This document shows, one piece after another, positions 22,940 to 35,194 of a stretch of DNA of 64,000 nucleotides. Within the stretch, counting starts at the first letter, position 1. Every line of letters begins with the position of its first letter. Position numbers and translations under genes: made by a program. Under the pieces are notes generated by a model. That model saw only the letters and a program-made list of their open reading frames with translations. It was not told the DNA's origin and searched no databases. The stretch comes from Topomyia yanbarensis (Eukaryota; Arthropoda; Insecta; Diptera; Culicidae): NCBI RefSeq assembly GCF_030247195.1, contig NC_080670.1:92794661-92858660 (forward strand), written 5' to 3'.

Positions 22940-23966
22940 CTAACCGGGTTTCAAATGCACAGCTGGCCAAATACCCAAACTTTTGCCGTTCAAATTCTCC
23001 AGCTCATAGGAAGACGATCCGATTTTCGCCTTGACACGACATGGAAGGAATTGTTGGCCGTATTTGGCATTATAGTTCTGTGCTGCACTAGACGGTTTCA
23101 TGTTTCTGCGGTATATCAGCTGTCCCTCTACGAAAGCTTGTGCAAACTTGCGGTGCCGTAAATTATAGCGCTGTTGGGAAGCGTTGTGAGCTTTCGTCAG
23201 ATTTTTGCGGACAAGGTCGTAGATTCGCTCAAACATTTTCGATCGTCGTTCTTCCATCTCTTCCGAAGTCAGCTTTACATCGAGACGGGTGAGTAAATGA
23301 TCGGTGCCAACTTCAGAGTACTCGTGACCGTGATTAATGAAGTATGGTGTGAATCCAGTCTACGAGTGAACACTGGTATTCAAAACCATCTCGATCTCCG
23401 ACACACGAGTGTCCCAAAGGCGTTGGTCCTCCCTCACGTATGTCCTGATAGCAGCATTGATAGTTCGGTTGACTCTTTCGACCGGGTTTGCCTGTGAGTG
23501 ATATCGTGAGTTGAGCCAGTGGGCAACTTTGAAACGATCCAACAGCTCCTTGAACTCTTTGGAAATGAAACTGCTTCCGTTGTCAGTGATTATCACTTCA
23601 GGAACCGAGTTTCTCAGGAACCATTGGTCTTTCAAAATCGCACACATGGGGGCACTACTGACATTCCTCACAGGCTGAACCATTACCCATTTCGAAAAGT
23701 AGTCACAAACTACCAAAATGTGCTGACTACCGCGACGAGTGCGGGGGAGAGGGCCAATGAAATCCGCTGATACGATCTGCCAAGGGCGGGTGGCAATTTT
23801 CATGTTTCCCATGGCAGGTGCAACAGGGACGGAAGAAGCTTTGACTTCCTTGCACATTCCACACTGTTGAACGTACCGTCGTATTTCAACTGCCATCTTA
23901 GGCCAGTAGAATCTTTGACGGATCCGTGCAAGGGTTTTGTCGTAGCCTGGATGAAAGCAATCGTCG
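22940..23966 (-). pseudogene. Integrase end of a gypsy-type pol
   Basis: Minus-strand frame with CGMCK (zinc region, CX2C), catalytic aspartates at SADFIGPLP and ITDNGSSF, and the glutamate at NPVERVN, followed by a basic C-terminal part ending near 22940. One in-frame TAG interrupts it at about 23360-23362. Upstream it is cut within the zinc domain at about 23966, where it joins an LTR fragment. The enzyme would have inserted element DNA into the genome. This copy cannot make it whole. Confidence 0.88.
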
Positions 23967-24037
23967 TACTCGCATTTGGTGAAAAGTTTATCCTAGGCTT
24001 TGCCTACACTTTGACCCCACTCGATTGATCCTGCCAA
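23967..24037 (-). repeat. 71-bp LTR fragment at a deletion junction
   Basis: Matches the LTR segment at about 25204-25274 and lies between the start of gag and the truncated integrase. It contains GTGGGGTCAAAGTGTAGGCA in element orientation. Confidence 0.8.
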
Positions 24038-24039
24038 TA

Positions 24040-24117
24040 ATCAACCCTCATCCCATAATACCATTCATCAATCATTGCACTTGCTTGATCAAAAGTAATT
24101 CGACTAGTAGCCATTTT
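24040..24117 (-). pseudogene. First 26 codons of gag
   Basis: ATG at 24117 (minus) opens a frame beginning MATSRITFDQASAMIDEW, which runs into the LTR fragment at 24037. It lies about 480 nt after the primer site, where gag should start. The rest of gag is deleted. Confidence 0.65.
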
Positions 24118-24598
24118 CGTTCAATATACTGATTTGACGAAAAAAAATTTTACATTAAAAAATTACACTACCAACAATATGACACTTCACCCTATACTGA
24201 AAATATTACAACATCAATTTACATAACAACAAACAACAATTTACGTAATACATAACAAATATGAATTGGTGGCGACAATTCACTGGTCTACCGTACCCGT
24301 TTCAACACTGTTTTCGCATTTTGTTTTGATCACTTGAAGACAATTTCTACCTAGCTTTCTACTTTGTGACTCCGTTCTGTTACTGTGAGCGATGGTGCTA
24401 TTGTACAGTTTATCATCACTCGCAAAAATCGGAAAATTCACTAACACTCTTTCCAATGAAATGATTTTGGGACACTTATCAATCCGACGACTGCGCGATT
24501 ATTGAAGTGAACGTTAGTTTACTGAAATTTCTCCGGGAGACCGTTCGAAAAGGGGATTTACTTTTGATCTAGAAAGCAAATCACCTTTTCTTGATTTT

Positions 24599-24611
24599 GC
24601 GTTGGGCGCCA
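24599..24611 (-). promoter_or_regulatory. Primer binding site of the minus-strand element
   Basis: TGGCGCCCAACGC directly follows the 5' LTR end CGTAAGA. The first 12 bases match the tRNA-Lys(CTT) complement, as in the element at 3944-10757. A second copy lies at 29791-29803. Confidence 0.75.
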
Positions 24612-26209
24612 TCTTACGAACTCTACGCGGACTCACACTTTAACTACGGTTTACGGTACACTTCAACACGAGCATTTGGGTCGTTTTCTGCGGTCTTCAG
24701 GAGAATTTCACTTAGTGGACTTTCTTCCCTCAATACGTTGTCTCTGGGCAAATTTATAAAAACAAACTAGCGGACTAAATTAACTCAAGGACATCACATA
24801 ATTATAGAAAACAGCTCATATAGACAAGACCTTATATTTATTTAAACAGAAAACAAAAATACTTGCGCATAGTAAACTTTTATTCTTAACGTGCAGAAAA
24901 ACGTTGCGGCCGGGACGAACGTTGGTCGACTTGCTGCTTCTGGCTTTCCGGGGACTGGGCGACGATCGGGAACAGGAACAAGTACAGCTGACAGGGTACT
25001 TAGACCGGGTACTTCCGTCGGTCGAGATCCAGTTGTGGCGGAAACTCGGCCGTGTAACGGTGGCCTGCGTTTCCGAAAAATGGTCCGGGAGTGGTACACT
25101 GTGCACACAATCTTTTCGCGCGCGTCTTTGCACTATCGAGTGGGGTTTACAGCTGGTTTAATATAAACTTCGCACCGGTCGTCTCCTGTAATGGCGTCAC
25201 AATGTCGCACTCGTATTTGCTGAAAAGTTTATCCTAGGCTTTGCCTACACTTTGACCCCACTCGATTGATCCTGCCAGAAGTTAACGATCGTGTAGTGAT
25301 TCTCGCGGATCGTGCTTCGGATCTTTCAGATCCCACTTCAATTTTCGTATCACGAGTGAAACGCACTATCCCAGTATGACGAAGGGACTACGCTGCCGCG
25401 GGTCATCACTCCTCGGACCGAACTTTTACTAATTGATCCCGTTTTCGGCGCGGGAAGCCCTTTTTATCTCCCCCGTGCCCCCGGAAACCATCTCCACTCG
25501 CGATCGATGACCTTTTCTCGTATACAGCGTAGCAGGGGAAAACGTTGTTTACAAACATGTATGGGTTGGTGCCCCGATAAAAAGTTTATCTGAATTATTA
25601 GATCAGATTGGTTGCATGCATAACCTTTACATTGTATAATTTTCACAAAATAAACAAATGAACAAAAAATGTAAATAAACTATCTGACATATAATATAAA
25701 TAATTGAGTGAATAAATAGTGTAAATAAATGAATATGGAATAAATAAATAACAAGCAACTGAACAAATAAATAAATAAATAAATAACAAGCAAATAAATA
25801 AATAAATAAATAAATAATTAAATCAATAAATAAATAAATAAATAAATAAATAAATGAATAAATTAAAAAACTCATAAATATATAAATAAATAAATAAGTA
25901 AATAAATCTCTGACCAAATAAATAACGAAACCTACATTTGACACCAACCTGGGCTATTAAGCAGAACTTAAACGCGACTCAAACATGCAAGCACGGAGTA
26001 GTAACGGTTTGACGTTTAAATTCTACTTAGACATTTACGAACAATAATTTTAAAGTATAAACAAAGAACAGGCGTCGTCAAATACACGAGATAGACCGTA
26101 CACTGTTATTTATTTATACGACAAAAAAATAACAATATTTACAAATATATACAAGCTGGGCTCAGTGACCAAAGCGACGATATTGCGATCTAAAAAATCA
26201 CAGGTCACA
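24612..26209 (-). repeat. 5' LTR of the minus-strand element
   Basis: 1598 bp, TGTGACC...CGTAAGA in element orientation. About 600 bp at its 3' side (24612-25190) has no counterpart in the 3' LTR but is found in the plus-strand LTR near 37150-37630. An AATAAA-like TAAATAAATATAAGG lies near 24840. Confidence 0.85.
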
Positions 26210-26213
26210 ACTC

Positions 26214-28763
26214 GGATGACACTCTGTTGAAAGTCCGCTGCAAACCAATGATGGCACCGTTAACTCCATAGTTAGTCAGGCGAAGAGATAATCGGAGGAA
26301 TTTATTATTGCGAAGGGCACGACGGCGAACGTTCATGTTTATCGCGCTGAGAAGCTCGGGGCAGTCAATTCGATCGTGCGAAATATCCGAAATCGTTATA
26401 CCACGGTATAGATCCCGCCGCACTTGCAATGTATCGAATCCAATCAGGAAACCACGACTTTCGTAACTTGGCAGCTGATGAGGGTTGTTCCAAGGCAGAC
26501 GACGAATGGCAAATCGAACGAATCTGCGCTGTACTGTCTCCATTCGATGGGCACTGTTGAGATAATGAGGGTTCCATACAACTGAACAATATACCAGTGT
26601 TGAACGAACGAGAGAGCAGTAGAGAGATTTCGAGCAGTTAATATCTGAAAAGTGCTTAGACATTCTCATTACGAACCCAAAACAGCGTTATGCCTTTGCG
26701 ATATGCTAATTGAACGTCAGTTGTTCATCGACAAAAACTTCGAGATTTTTGACACAACTCGCTCTGTCGCGATTTTGCTAGACAGTATTCGAATCGAATT
26801 GGCATTTTTTACCTCGAGAACGTAATGCCTGTGCATTTCTTGGGATTTAGGGTCATTCGGTTGATCTCGCACCATTCCGCAAAGGATAGTTGGCGTTGAA
26901 GGAAAGCTGCGTCATCAGTATTCTGGATTCTATGGTATAACTTGAGGTCGTCAGCGAAAGACAACCGTGATCCTTCTAAGCAAAAGTTGACGTCATTGAA
27001 ATACAAGAGAAAAATCAATGGACCGAGGTGGCTGCCTTGTGGAATACCAGATGAAGCGAAGAACTTTTCGGATACATAATCATCTATCTTCACTGCTAGA
27101 CGACGATTACTGAGATACGATTGTATCCAACGGAGAATATTGGTACCAAAGCCAAGTCTATCCAATTTTGGCACTGCAATAGCGTGATTAATCTTGTCAA
27201 AAGTAGCTGAAAGGTCCGTGTAGATATCATCAGTTCGAAGGCCGTCAGACATGGCATCTGTCACATAGGTTGTGAAAAATAGAAGATTCGTAGATGTTAA
27301 ATGTTTCGGCATAAATCCATACTGAGTAACGGAGAAATACTGTTTGCGGTGGCTGAAAATGGGTTCTAACACAACCATTTCAAGCAGCTTCCTTTTTTTC
27401 ACCTTTTGTATGAACTGGAAACATGAAGGAGGATTTCGGGAAATACTCCGGTTGTTAGCAACAATTGAAACAGATGACGAGGAGGTTCAATTAGACCGAT
27501 AGAGCATTTTTTAAGAATAATAGTTTGTGTACCATCTGGGCCTGCCGAGGTTGAAGCCTTGATTTTACCAATCGCCAGTTGTACCATATTATTGTCGATA
27601 TCGATAGAGTTCAAAGACTGGTATGATTGAGGTACAATAAGTGCCGCGCATGAAACTTGGGTCGGTGACAGTTTCTCGTTGGAGAAAACACTCGCGAACT
27701 TTTCAGAGAATAGTTGGCAAATCTCCTGTGAACTAGAGCTCGTACGCCCTCCCTAGTCTATCGTTGAAGGGAACCCGGATTCTTTTCTTAGCTCGTTTAC
27801 ATGCTTCCAGAATGTTTTCGGTTCGGACTTCAACTTACGTTGAACTTTTTGCAAGTAAACAACCCCGCTTCGATGTCTTTTTATAGACTTGGTTAACATG
27901 CACGTAATGTTGTCGCAGCACGTAGCCCCATATTTGGAATACCTCTTCAGAGTAGTTCTTTTAGTCGCTTTTAATCGTCTCAACTCGCTTCTTTTGGGTA
28001 TGTAGCGATCGGTAGCATAGCACAAAACATTAGAAAAGGTCTGAACTGCAACGTTGACATCATCATTATCGAGAATTTCGTTCCAGTGGATATTTGACAG
28101 GAAGTCAACAATGCTATTATATTCGGCTCTTCTAAAGTTAGTTGACGGTGTCAGAAATGTTGCAGTTATACTTCACACGAATCGCTTCAAGCGCAATTAG
28201 CACGGGAGGGTGGTGTCTAACAGTCTTCACCAGGGGAACGATGCAGCGGTAATTTTTAGTGCGAAGTCAGATTTGCTCGAAAAGCAGAGATCGAGGATTC
28301 TGTTGTTCTTGTTCACCACATTATTTGTTTGGCGCAGCAGATTTAGACTGTAGCAGTCGAGAAAACTGGTGATACTGTCTCTGTGAGGGCGATTACATTG
28401 AAACATTCATCAGAAATTGCTACCAAATAATCATCGATGCCTGTATTCATACCGCCGGCATTCTGATAATAAATTTGTAGGTTTGAATGCCGCGGTTGAC
28501 TGGAAGCAAGGAGCTGATCAATGCGGGCAAAAACAAAATCAGGATCGTACTTGCCGTTGGTATCAATTTGGAAGACCCCTTCACCACTCCTTCGCACAGG
28601 ACCGGGACGACTGGTGAACGCTGGCTGCAATGGCTCAAAGGCAACACGCGACAAAACTTCAGTAGAGCAGTGGAACGGGGAAATTTGCTCGAAAGTTTCT
28701 TTATACGGTAGCACACAGGTAACAGAAAGAAGAAAAGATCACAACCACGGTAGAGTAACGAAC
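26214..28763 (-). pseudogene. CR1-type LINE ORF2, broken and internally deleted (copy 1)
   Basis: Minus-strand pieces in order: endonuclease N-terminus (28714-28343; YYQNAGGMNT and IALTET), linker (28025-27753), start of RT (27614-27399; SAGPDG), RT core (27402-26809; IPQGSHLGPL and FADD), C-terminal region (26669-26214). They lie in several frames. The middle of the endonuclease is missing: the frame jumps at about 28385, next to LDCYSLNLL in another frame. ORF1 is absent. LINE RT nicks and primes at the target. This copy cannot do so. The motifs place it in the Jockey superfamily, most like CR1-group elements. Confidence 0.87.
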
Positions 28764-29038
28764 ATATTTTTGAATTTCAAGTGTTTTTATGGATTTTCTT
28801 GAACTTTCCTAGGGAAAAAACGGAGGATAAGAGTTTTATGAATCAAACCTACAAACTAATCATTTCAAATCATTTTTGAGACCCCACGCAAAAGATCCGC
28901 TTCATTGGAACTCGAAGTTTTCTTAATATTCTCGAAAAATTAAATATTTTTTGAATTTCGAGTGTTTTCATAGATTTTCTTAAGCTTGCCTTGGGAAAAA
29001 CGGAGGATAAGAGTTCCTTGAATCAAAACTACAAACTA
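28764..29038 (+). repeat. Satellite block (copy 1), cut by the X element
   Basis: About 1.5 units of the ~178-bp satellite between the LINE 5' end and the inverted end CGGTGTTCC. The second copy is at 33956-34230. Confidence 0.8.
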
Positions 29039-29788
29039 CGGTGTTCCTAAAACCGTTATTAACCAAAAAATGATTAATTTGGCATACGGCATTCGAAAGA
29101 TACAGTATCCAAGCATCTTCTCAGTGAATTTCAAAATAGATCCATCGAGAGATTCGAGAGATATTGCGTTTTTAAGTTTAATGATACGTTTCATAAGGAT
29201 ACCAGCAAACACCCACGGGTTTGGTCCTATCTCTATAAACCATAAAATATTTGTCTACTTATTTAGTACACGGCATTCAAATGATATAGTAATCACGTAT
29301 ATCCCCTGCAAGTTTGAAAATATTTCATTTAAGGAATCGAAAGTTATAACGGTTTGGATGTTGTATGCGGTCATAGATGAGTTTTCTACCTGACTTCAAG
29401 CGTGAATCCATGTTTGTCCATTAACTATTTAGATCATTTAATTACATAAATATAATGTACAAAAGTTGTTATTTATATGGTGCACTGAAAAAATATGAAA
29501 ATAGGGTTGTCTACCAAACGTTAAATATAATGTGTAAATTAAAAATAAATAGATAACAGTTAGAATGTTTACTTCAAAAGGCCATATCTCAATGGTTTGT
29601 TGACCGATTCTAATTATTTTTTCATTATTAAACAGCTAGACGTTTCATCAATAATTTTCATTAGGAGGAATATAAAATAGAGTTGCCTACTTCAAACAAT
29701 AGACAACATAATTATCCTCAACTATTGTATTATCACTATTTAGAACATTTTTATATTCAAAACGACGACCTATCAATGTTGTGACCTA
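29039..29788 (+). repeat. Left arm of X element (duplicated copy)
   Basis: Starts CGGTGTTCCTAAAACCG. Positions 29039-29247 match the complement of 54021-53395 (less a LINE insertion). Positions 29404-29775 match the complement of 44545-44220. The short open frame 29070-29393 has no domain. Confidence 0.75.
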
Positions 29789-29803
29789 TTGCGTTGGGCG
29801 CCA

Positions 29804-31401
29804 TCTTACGAACTCTACGCGGACTCACACTTTAACTACGGTTTACGGTACACTTCAACACGAGCATTTGGGTCGTTTTCTGCGGTCTTCAGGAGAATTT
29901 CACTTAGTGGACTTTCTTCCCTCAATACGTTGTCTCTGGGCAAATTTATAAAAACAAACTAGCGGACTAAATTAACTCAAGGACATCACATAATTATAGA
30001 AAACAGCTCATATAGACAAGACCTTATATTTATTTAAACAGAAAACAAAAATACTTGCGCATAGTAAACTTTTATTCTTAACGTGCAGAAAAACGTTGCG
30101 GCCGGGACGAACGTTGGTCGACTTGCTGCTTCTGGCTTTCCGGGGACTGGGCGACGATCGGGAACAGGAACAAGTACAGCTGACAGGGTACTTAGACCGG
30201 GTACTTCCGTCGGTCGAGATCCAGTTGTGGCGGAAACTCGGCCGTGTAACGGTGGCCTGCGTTTCCGAAAAATGGTCCGGGAGTGGTACACTGTGCACAC
30301 AATCTTTTCGCGCGCGTCTTTGCACTATCGAGTGGGGTTTACAGCTGGTTTAATATAAACTTCGCACCGGTCGTCTCCTGTAATGGCGTCACAATGTCGC
30401 ACTCGCATTTGCTGAAAAGTTTATCCTAGGCTTTGCCTACACTTTGACCCCACTCGATTGATCCTGCCAGAAGTTAACGATCGTGTAGTGATTCTCGCGG
30501 ATCGTGCTTCGGATCTTTCAGATCCCACTTCAATTTTCGTATCACGAGTGAAACGCACTATCCCAGTATGACGAAGGGACTACGCTGCCGCGGGTCATCA
30601 CTCCTCGGACCGAACTTTTACTAATTGATCCCGTTTTCGGCGCGGGAAGCCCTTTTTATCTCCCCCGTGCCCCCGGAAACCATCTCCACTCGCGATCGAT
30701 GACCTTTTCTCGTATACAGCGTAGCAGGGGAAAACGTTGTTTACAAACATGTATGGGTTGGTGCCCCGATAAAAAGTTTATCTGAATTATTAGATCAGAT
30801 TGGTTGCATGCATAACCTTTACATTGTATAATTTTCACAAAATAAACAAATGAACAAAAAATGTAAATAAACTATCTGACATATAATATAAATAATTGAG
30901 TGAATAAATAGTGTAAATAAATGAATATGGAATAAATAAATAACAAGCAACTGAACAAATAAATAAATAAATAAATAACAAGCAAATAAATAAATAAATA
31001 AATAAATAATTAAATCAATAAATAAATAAATAAATAAATAAATAAATGAATAAATTAAAAAACTCATAAATATATAAATAAATAAATAAGTAAATAAATC
31101 TCTGAACAAATAAATAACGAAACCTACATTTGACACCAACCTGGGCTATTAAGCAGAACTTAAACGCGACTCAAACATGCAAGCACGGAGTAGTAACGGT
31201 TTGACGTTTAAATTCTACTTAGACATTTACGAACAATAATTTTAAAGTATAAACAAAGAACAGGCGTCGTCAAATACACGAGATAGACCGTACACTGTTA
31301 TTTATTTATACGACAAAAAAATAACAATATTTACAAATATATACAAGCTGGGCTCAGTGACCAAAGCGACGATATTGCGATCTAAAAAATCACAGGTCAC
31401 A
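29804..31401 (-). repeat. Second copy of the 5' LTR
   Basis: Part of the tandem duplication. Here the LTR has no internal region, being joined through its primer site to the end of copy 1. Confidence 0.9.
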
Positions 31402-33955
31402 ACTCGGATGACACTCTGTTGAAAGTCCGCTGCAAACCAATGATGGCACCGTTAACTCCATAGTTAGTCAGGCGAAGAGATAATCGGAGGAATTTATTAT
31501 TGCGAAGGGCACGACGGCGAACGTTCATGTTTATCGCGCTGAGAAGCTCGGGGCAGTCAATTCGATCGTGCGAAATATCCGAAATCGTTATACCACGGTA
31601 TAGATCCCGCCGCACTTGCAATGTATCGAATCCAATCAGGAAACCACGACTTTCGTAACTTGGCAGCTGATGAGGGTTGTTCCAAGGCAGACGACGAATG
31701 GCAAATCGAACGAATCTGCGCTGTACTGTCTCCATTCGATGGGCACTGTTGAGATAATGAGGGTTCCATACAACTGAACAATATACCAGTGTTGAACGAA
31801 CGAGAGAGCAGTAGAGAGATTTCGAGCAGTTAATATCTGAAAAGTGCTTAGACATTCTCATTACGAACCCAAAACAGCGTTATGCCTTTGCGATATGCTA
31901 ATTGAACGTCAGTTGTTCATCGACAAAAACTTCGAGATTTTTGACACAACTCGCTCTGTCGCGATTTTGCTAGACAGTATTCGAATCGAATTGGCATTTT
32001 TTACCTCGAGAACGTAATGCCTGTGCATTTCTTGGGATTTAGGGTCATTCGGTTGATCTCGCACCATTCCGCAAAGGATAGTTGGCGTTGAAGGAAAGCT
32101 GCGTCATCAGTATTCTGGATTCTATGGTATAACTTGAGGTCGTCAGCGAAAGACAACCGTGATCCTTCTAAGCAAAAGTTGACGTCATTGAAATACAAGA
32201 GAAAAATCAATGGACCGAGGTGGCTGCCTTGTGGAATACCAGATGAAGCGAAGAACTTTTCGGATACATAATCATCTATCTTCACTGCTAGACGACGATT
32301 ACTGAGATACGATTGTATCCAACGGAGAATATTGGTACCAAAGCCAAGTCTATCCAATTTTGGCACTGCAACAGCGTGATTAATCTTGTCAAAAGTAGCT
32401 GAAAGGTCCGTGTAGATATCATCAGTTCGAAGGCCGTCAGACATGGCATCTGTCACATAGGTTGTGAAAAATAGAAGATTCGTAGATGTTAAATGTTTCG
32501 GCATAAATCCATACTGAGTAACGGAGAAATACTGTTTGCGGTGGCTGAAAATGGGTTCTAACACAACCATTTCAAGCAGCTTCCTTTTTTTCACCTTTTG
32601 TATGAACTGGAAACATGAAGGAGGATTTCGGGAAATACTCCGGTTGTTAGCAACAATTGAAACAGATGACGAGGAGGTTCAATTAGACCGATAGAGCATT
32701 TTTTAAGAATAATAGTTTGTGTACCATCTGGGCCTGCCGAGGTTGAAGCCTTGATTTTACCAATCGCCAGTTGTACCATATTATTGTCGATATCGATAGA
32801 GTTCAAAGACTGGTATGATTGAGGTACAATAAGTGCCGCGCATGAAACTTGGGTCGGTGACAGTTTCTCGTTGGAGAAAACACTCGCGAACTTTTCAGAG
32901 AATAGTTGGCAAATCTCCTGTGAACTAGAGCTCGTACGCCCTCCCTAGTCTATCGTTGAAGGGAACCCGGATTCTTTTCTTAGCTCGTTTACATGCTTCC
33001 AGAATGTTTTCGGTTCGGACTTCAACTTACGTTGAACTTTTTGCAAGTAAACAACCCCGCTTCGATGTCTTTTTATAGACTTGGTTAACATGCACGTAAT
33101 GTTGTCGCAGCACGTAGCCCCATATTTGGAATACCTCTTCAGAGTAGTTCTTTTAGTCGCTTTTAATCGTCTCAACTCGCTTCTTTTGGGTATGTAGCGA
33201 TCGGTAGCATAGCACAAAACATTAGAAAAGGTCTGAACTGCAACGTTGACATCATCATTATCGAGAATTTCGTTCCAGTGGATATTTGACAGGAAGTCAA
33301 CAATGCTATTATATTCGGCTCTTCTAAAGTTAGTTGACGGTGTCAGAAATGTTGCAGTTATACTTCACACGAATCGCTTCAAGCGCAATTAGCACGGGAG
33401 GGTGGTGTCTAACAGTCTTCACCAGGGGAACGATGCAGCGGTAATTTTTAGTGCGAAGTCAGATTTGCTCGAAAAGCAGAGATCGAGGATTCTGTTGTTC
33501 TTGTTCACCACATTATTTGTTTGGCGCAGCAGATTTAGACTGTAGCAGTCGAGAAAACTGGTGATACTGTCTCTGTGAGGGCGATTACATTGAAACATTC
33601 ATCAGAAATTGCTACCAAATAATCATCGATGCCTGTATTCATACCGCCGGCATTCTGATAATAAATTTGTAGGTTTGAATGCCGCGGTTGACTGGAAGCA
33701 AGGAGCTGATCAATGCGGGCAAAAACAAAATCAGGATCGTACTTGCCGTTGGTATCAATTTGGAAGACCCCTTCACCACTCCTTCGCACAGGACCGGGAC
33801 GACTGGTGAACGCTGGCTGCAATGGCTCAAAGGCAACACGCGACAAAACTTCAGTAGAGCAGTGGAACGGGGAAATTTGCTCGAAAGTTTCTTTATACGG
33901 TAGCACACAGGTAACAGAAAGAAGAAAAGATCACAACCACGGTAGAGTAACGAAC
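31402..33955 (-). pseudogene. CR1-type LINE ORF2 fragments (copy 2)
   Basis: Duplicate of 26210-28763 with the same frameshifts and internal deletion. RT core at 32594-32001 has FADD. One residue differs from copy 1 (Val for Ile in the NHAIAVPK region). The shared lesions show that decay preceded the duplication. Confidence 0.87.
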
Positions 33956-34230
33956 ATATTTTTGAATTTCAAGTGTTTTTATGGATTTTCTTGAACTTTC
34001 CTAGGGAAAAAACGGAGGATAAGAGTTTTATGAATCAAACCTACAAACTAATCATTTCAAATCATTTTTGAGACCCCACGCAAAAGATCCGCTTCATTGG
34101 AACTCGAAGTTTTCTTAATATTCTCGAAAAATTAAATATTTTTTGAATTTCGAGTGTTTTCATAGATTTTCTTAAGCTTGCCTTGGGAAAAACGGAGGAT
34201 AAGAGTTCCTTGAATCAAAACTACAAACTA
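33956..34230 (+). repeat. Satellite block (copy 2)
   Basis: As 28764-29038. It ends with CAAACTA (34224-34230), which recurs at 54022-54028 on the far side of the X element. Confidence 0.8.
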
Positions 34231-34971
34231 CGGTGTTCCTAAAACCGTTATTAACCAAAAAATGATTAATTTGGCATACGGCATTCGAAAGATACAGTAT
34301 CCAAGCATCTTCTCAGTGAATTTCAAAATAGATCCATCGAGAGATTCGAGAGATATTGCGTTTTTAAGTTTAATGATACGTTTCATAAGGATACCAGCAA
34401 ACACCCACGGGTTTGGTCCTATCTCTATAAACCATAAAATATTTGTCTACTTATTTAGTACACGGCATTCAAATGATATAGTAATCACGTATATCCCCTG
34501 CAAGTTTGAAAATATTTCATTTAAGGAATCGAAAGTTATAACGGTTTGGATGTTGTATGCGGTCATAGATGAGTTTTCTACCTGACTTCAAGCGTGAATC
34601 CATGTTTGTCCATTAACTATTTAGATCATTTAATTACATAAATATAATGTACAAAAGTTGTTATTTATATGGTGCACTGAAAAAATATGAAAATAGGGTT
34701 GTCTACCAAACGTTAAATATAATGTGTAAATTAAAAATAAATAGATAACAGTTAGAATGTTTACTTCAAAAGGCCATATCTCAATGGTTTGTTGACCGAT
34801 TCTAATTATTTTTTCATTATTAAACAGCTAGACGTTTCATCAATAATTTTCATTAGGAAGAATATAAAATAGAGTTGCCTACTTCAAACAATAGACAACA
34901 TAATTATCCTCAACTATTGTATTATCACTATTTAGAACATTTTTATATTCAAAACGACGACCTATCAATGT

Positions 34972-35194
34972 TGTGACCTATTTTTCGTGGGTCACAATAA
35001 ATCCGTGGTCACTGGGCCAGCTTAATATAGGTCCCTAGAAATTTTGTTATATTTGTAAATATTGTCAGTAAATGTCAAAATGTGAAATAAATGTCATAAC
35101 TTCCGTGTTTACATGTTTGAAGGATGTTTATTTCATGTTTAGTAGTCTTTGGTTGGTGCCCGTCAGTATTTATTCATTTGTTTATTTATTATGA
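34972..35194 (+). repeat. Plus-strand LTR, U3 part
   Basis: TGTGACCTATTTTTCGTGGG resembles the LTR start of the minus-strand element (TGTGACC...GGTCACAAT, then GGTCACTG.GCC). It is diverged. The LTR continues at 36466 after an ORF1-only LINE insertion, then at 43742 after the I-type LINE. Confidence 0.75.

Larger units (their letters stand above)
20745..26209 (-). mobile_element. Internally deleted gypsy-type LTR element
   Basis: Bounded by ACTC target duplications (20741-20744 and 26210-26213). On the minus strand the order is: 5' LTR (26209-24612), tRNA-Lys-like primer site, leader, first codons of gag, a junction with a 71-bp piece of LTR, the end of pol (integrase), about 1.1 kb of non-coding DNA, polypurine tract, 3' LTR (21809-20745). 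Protease, RT, RNase H and most of gag are missing. The LTRs differ in length and in their U5 ends. The element sits inside the CR1-type LINE. Confidence 0.88.
24597..34980 (+). repeat. 5192-bp tandem duplication, two near-identical copies
   Basis: Copy 1 is 24597-29788 and copy 2 is 29789-34980. Each holds a minus-strand LTR, the LINE 5' part, a satellite block and the left arm of the X element. By eye I found four substitutions (for example at 27189 versus 32381 and 29668 versus 34860), about 99.9% identity. The left breakpoint is at the primer site of the minus-strand element. The right one is about 9 bp inside a plus-strand LTR that starts at 34972. TT is shared at the junction. Confidence 0.93.

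Noticed and set aside
24816..25166. Overlapping 85-105-codon frames on both strands of the LTR (repeated at 30008-30358)
   Set aside because: Several mutually overlapping frames in GC-rich LTR sequence, no domain. They are duplicated only because the LTR is.
20745..26209. env gene or endogenous retrovirus reading of the minus-strand element
   Set aside because: No signal peptide, transmembrane segment or fusion-like protein was seen between integrase and the 3' LTR.
29070..29393. 107-codon frame (also 34262-34585)
   Set aside because: It lies in the X inverted arm. The matching right arm does not keep the frame.
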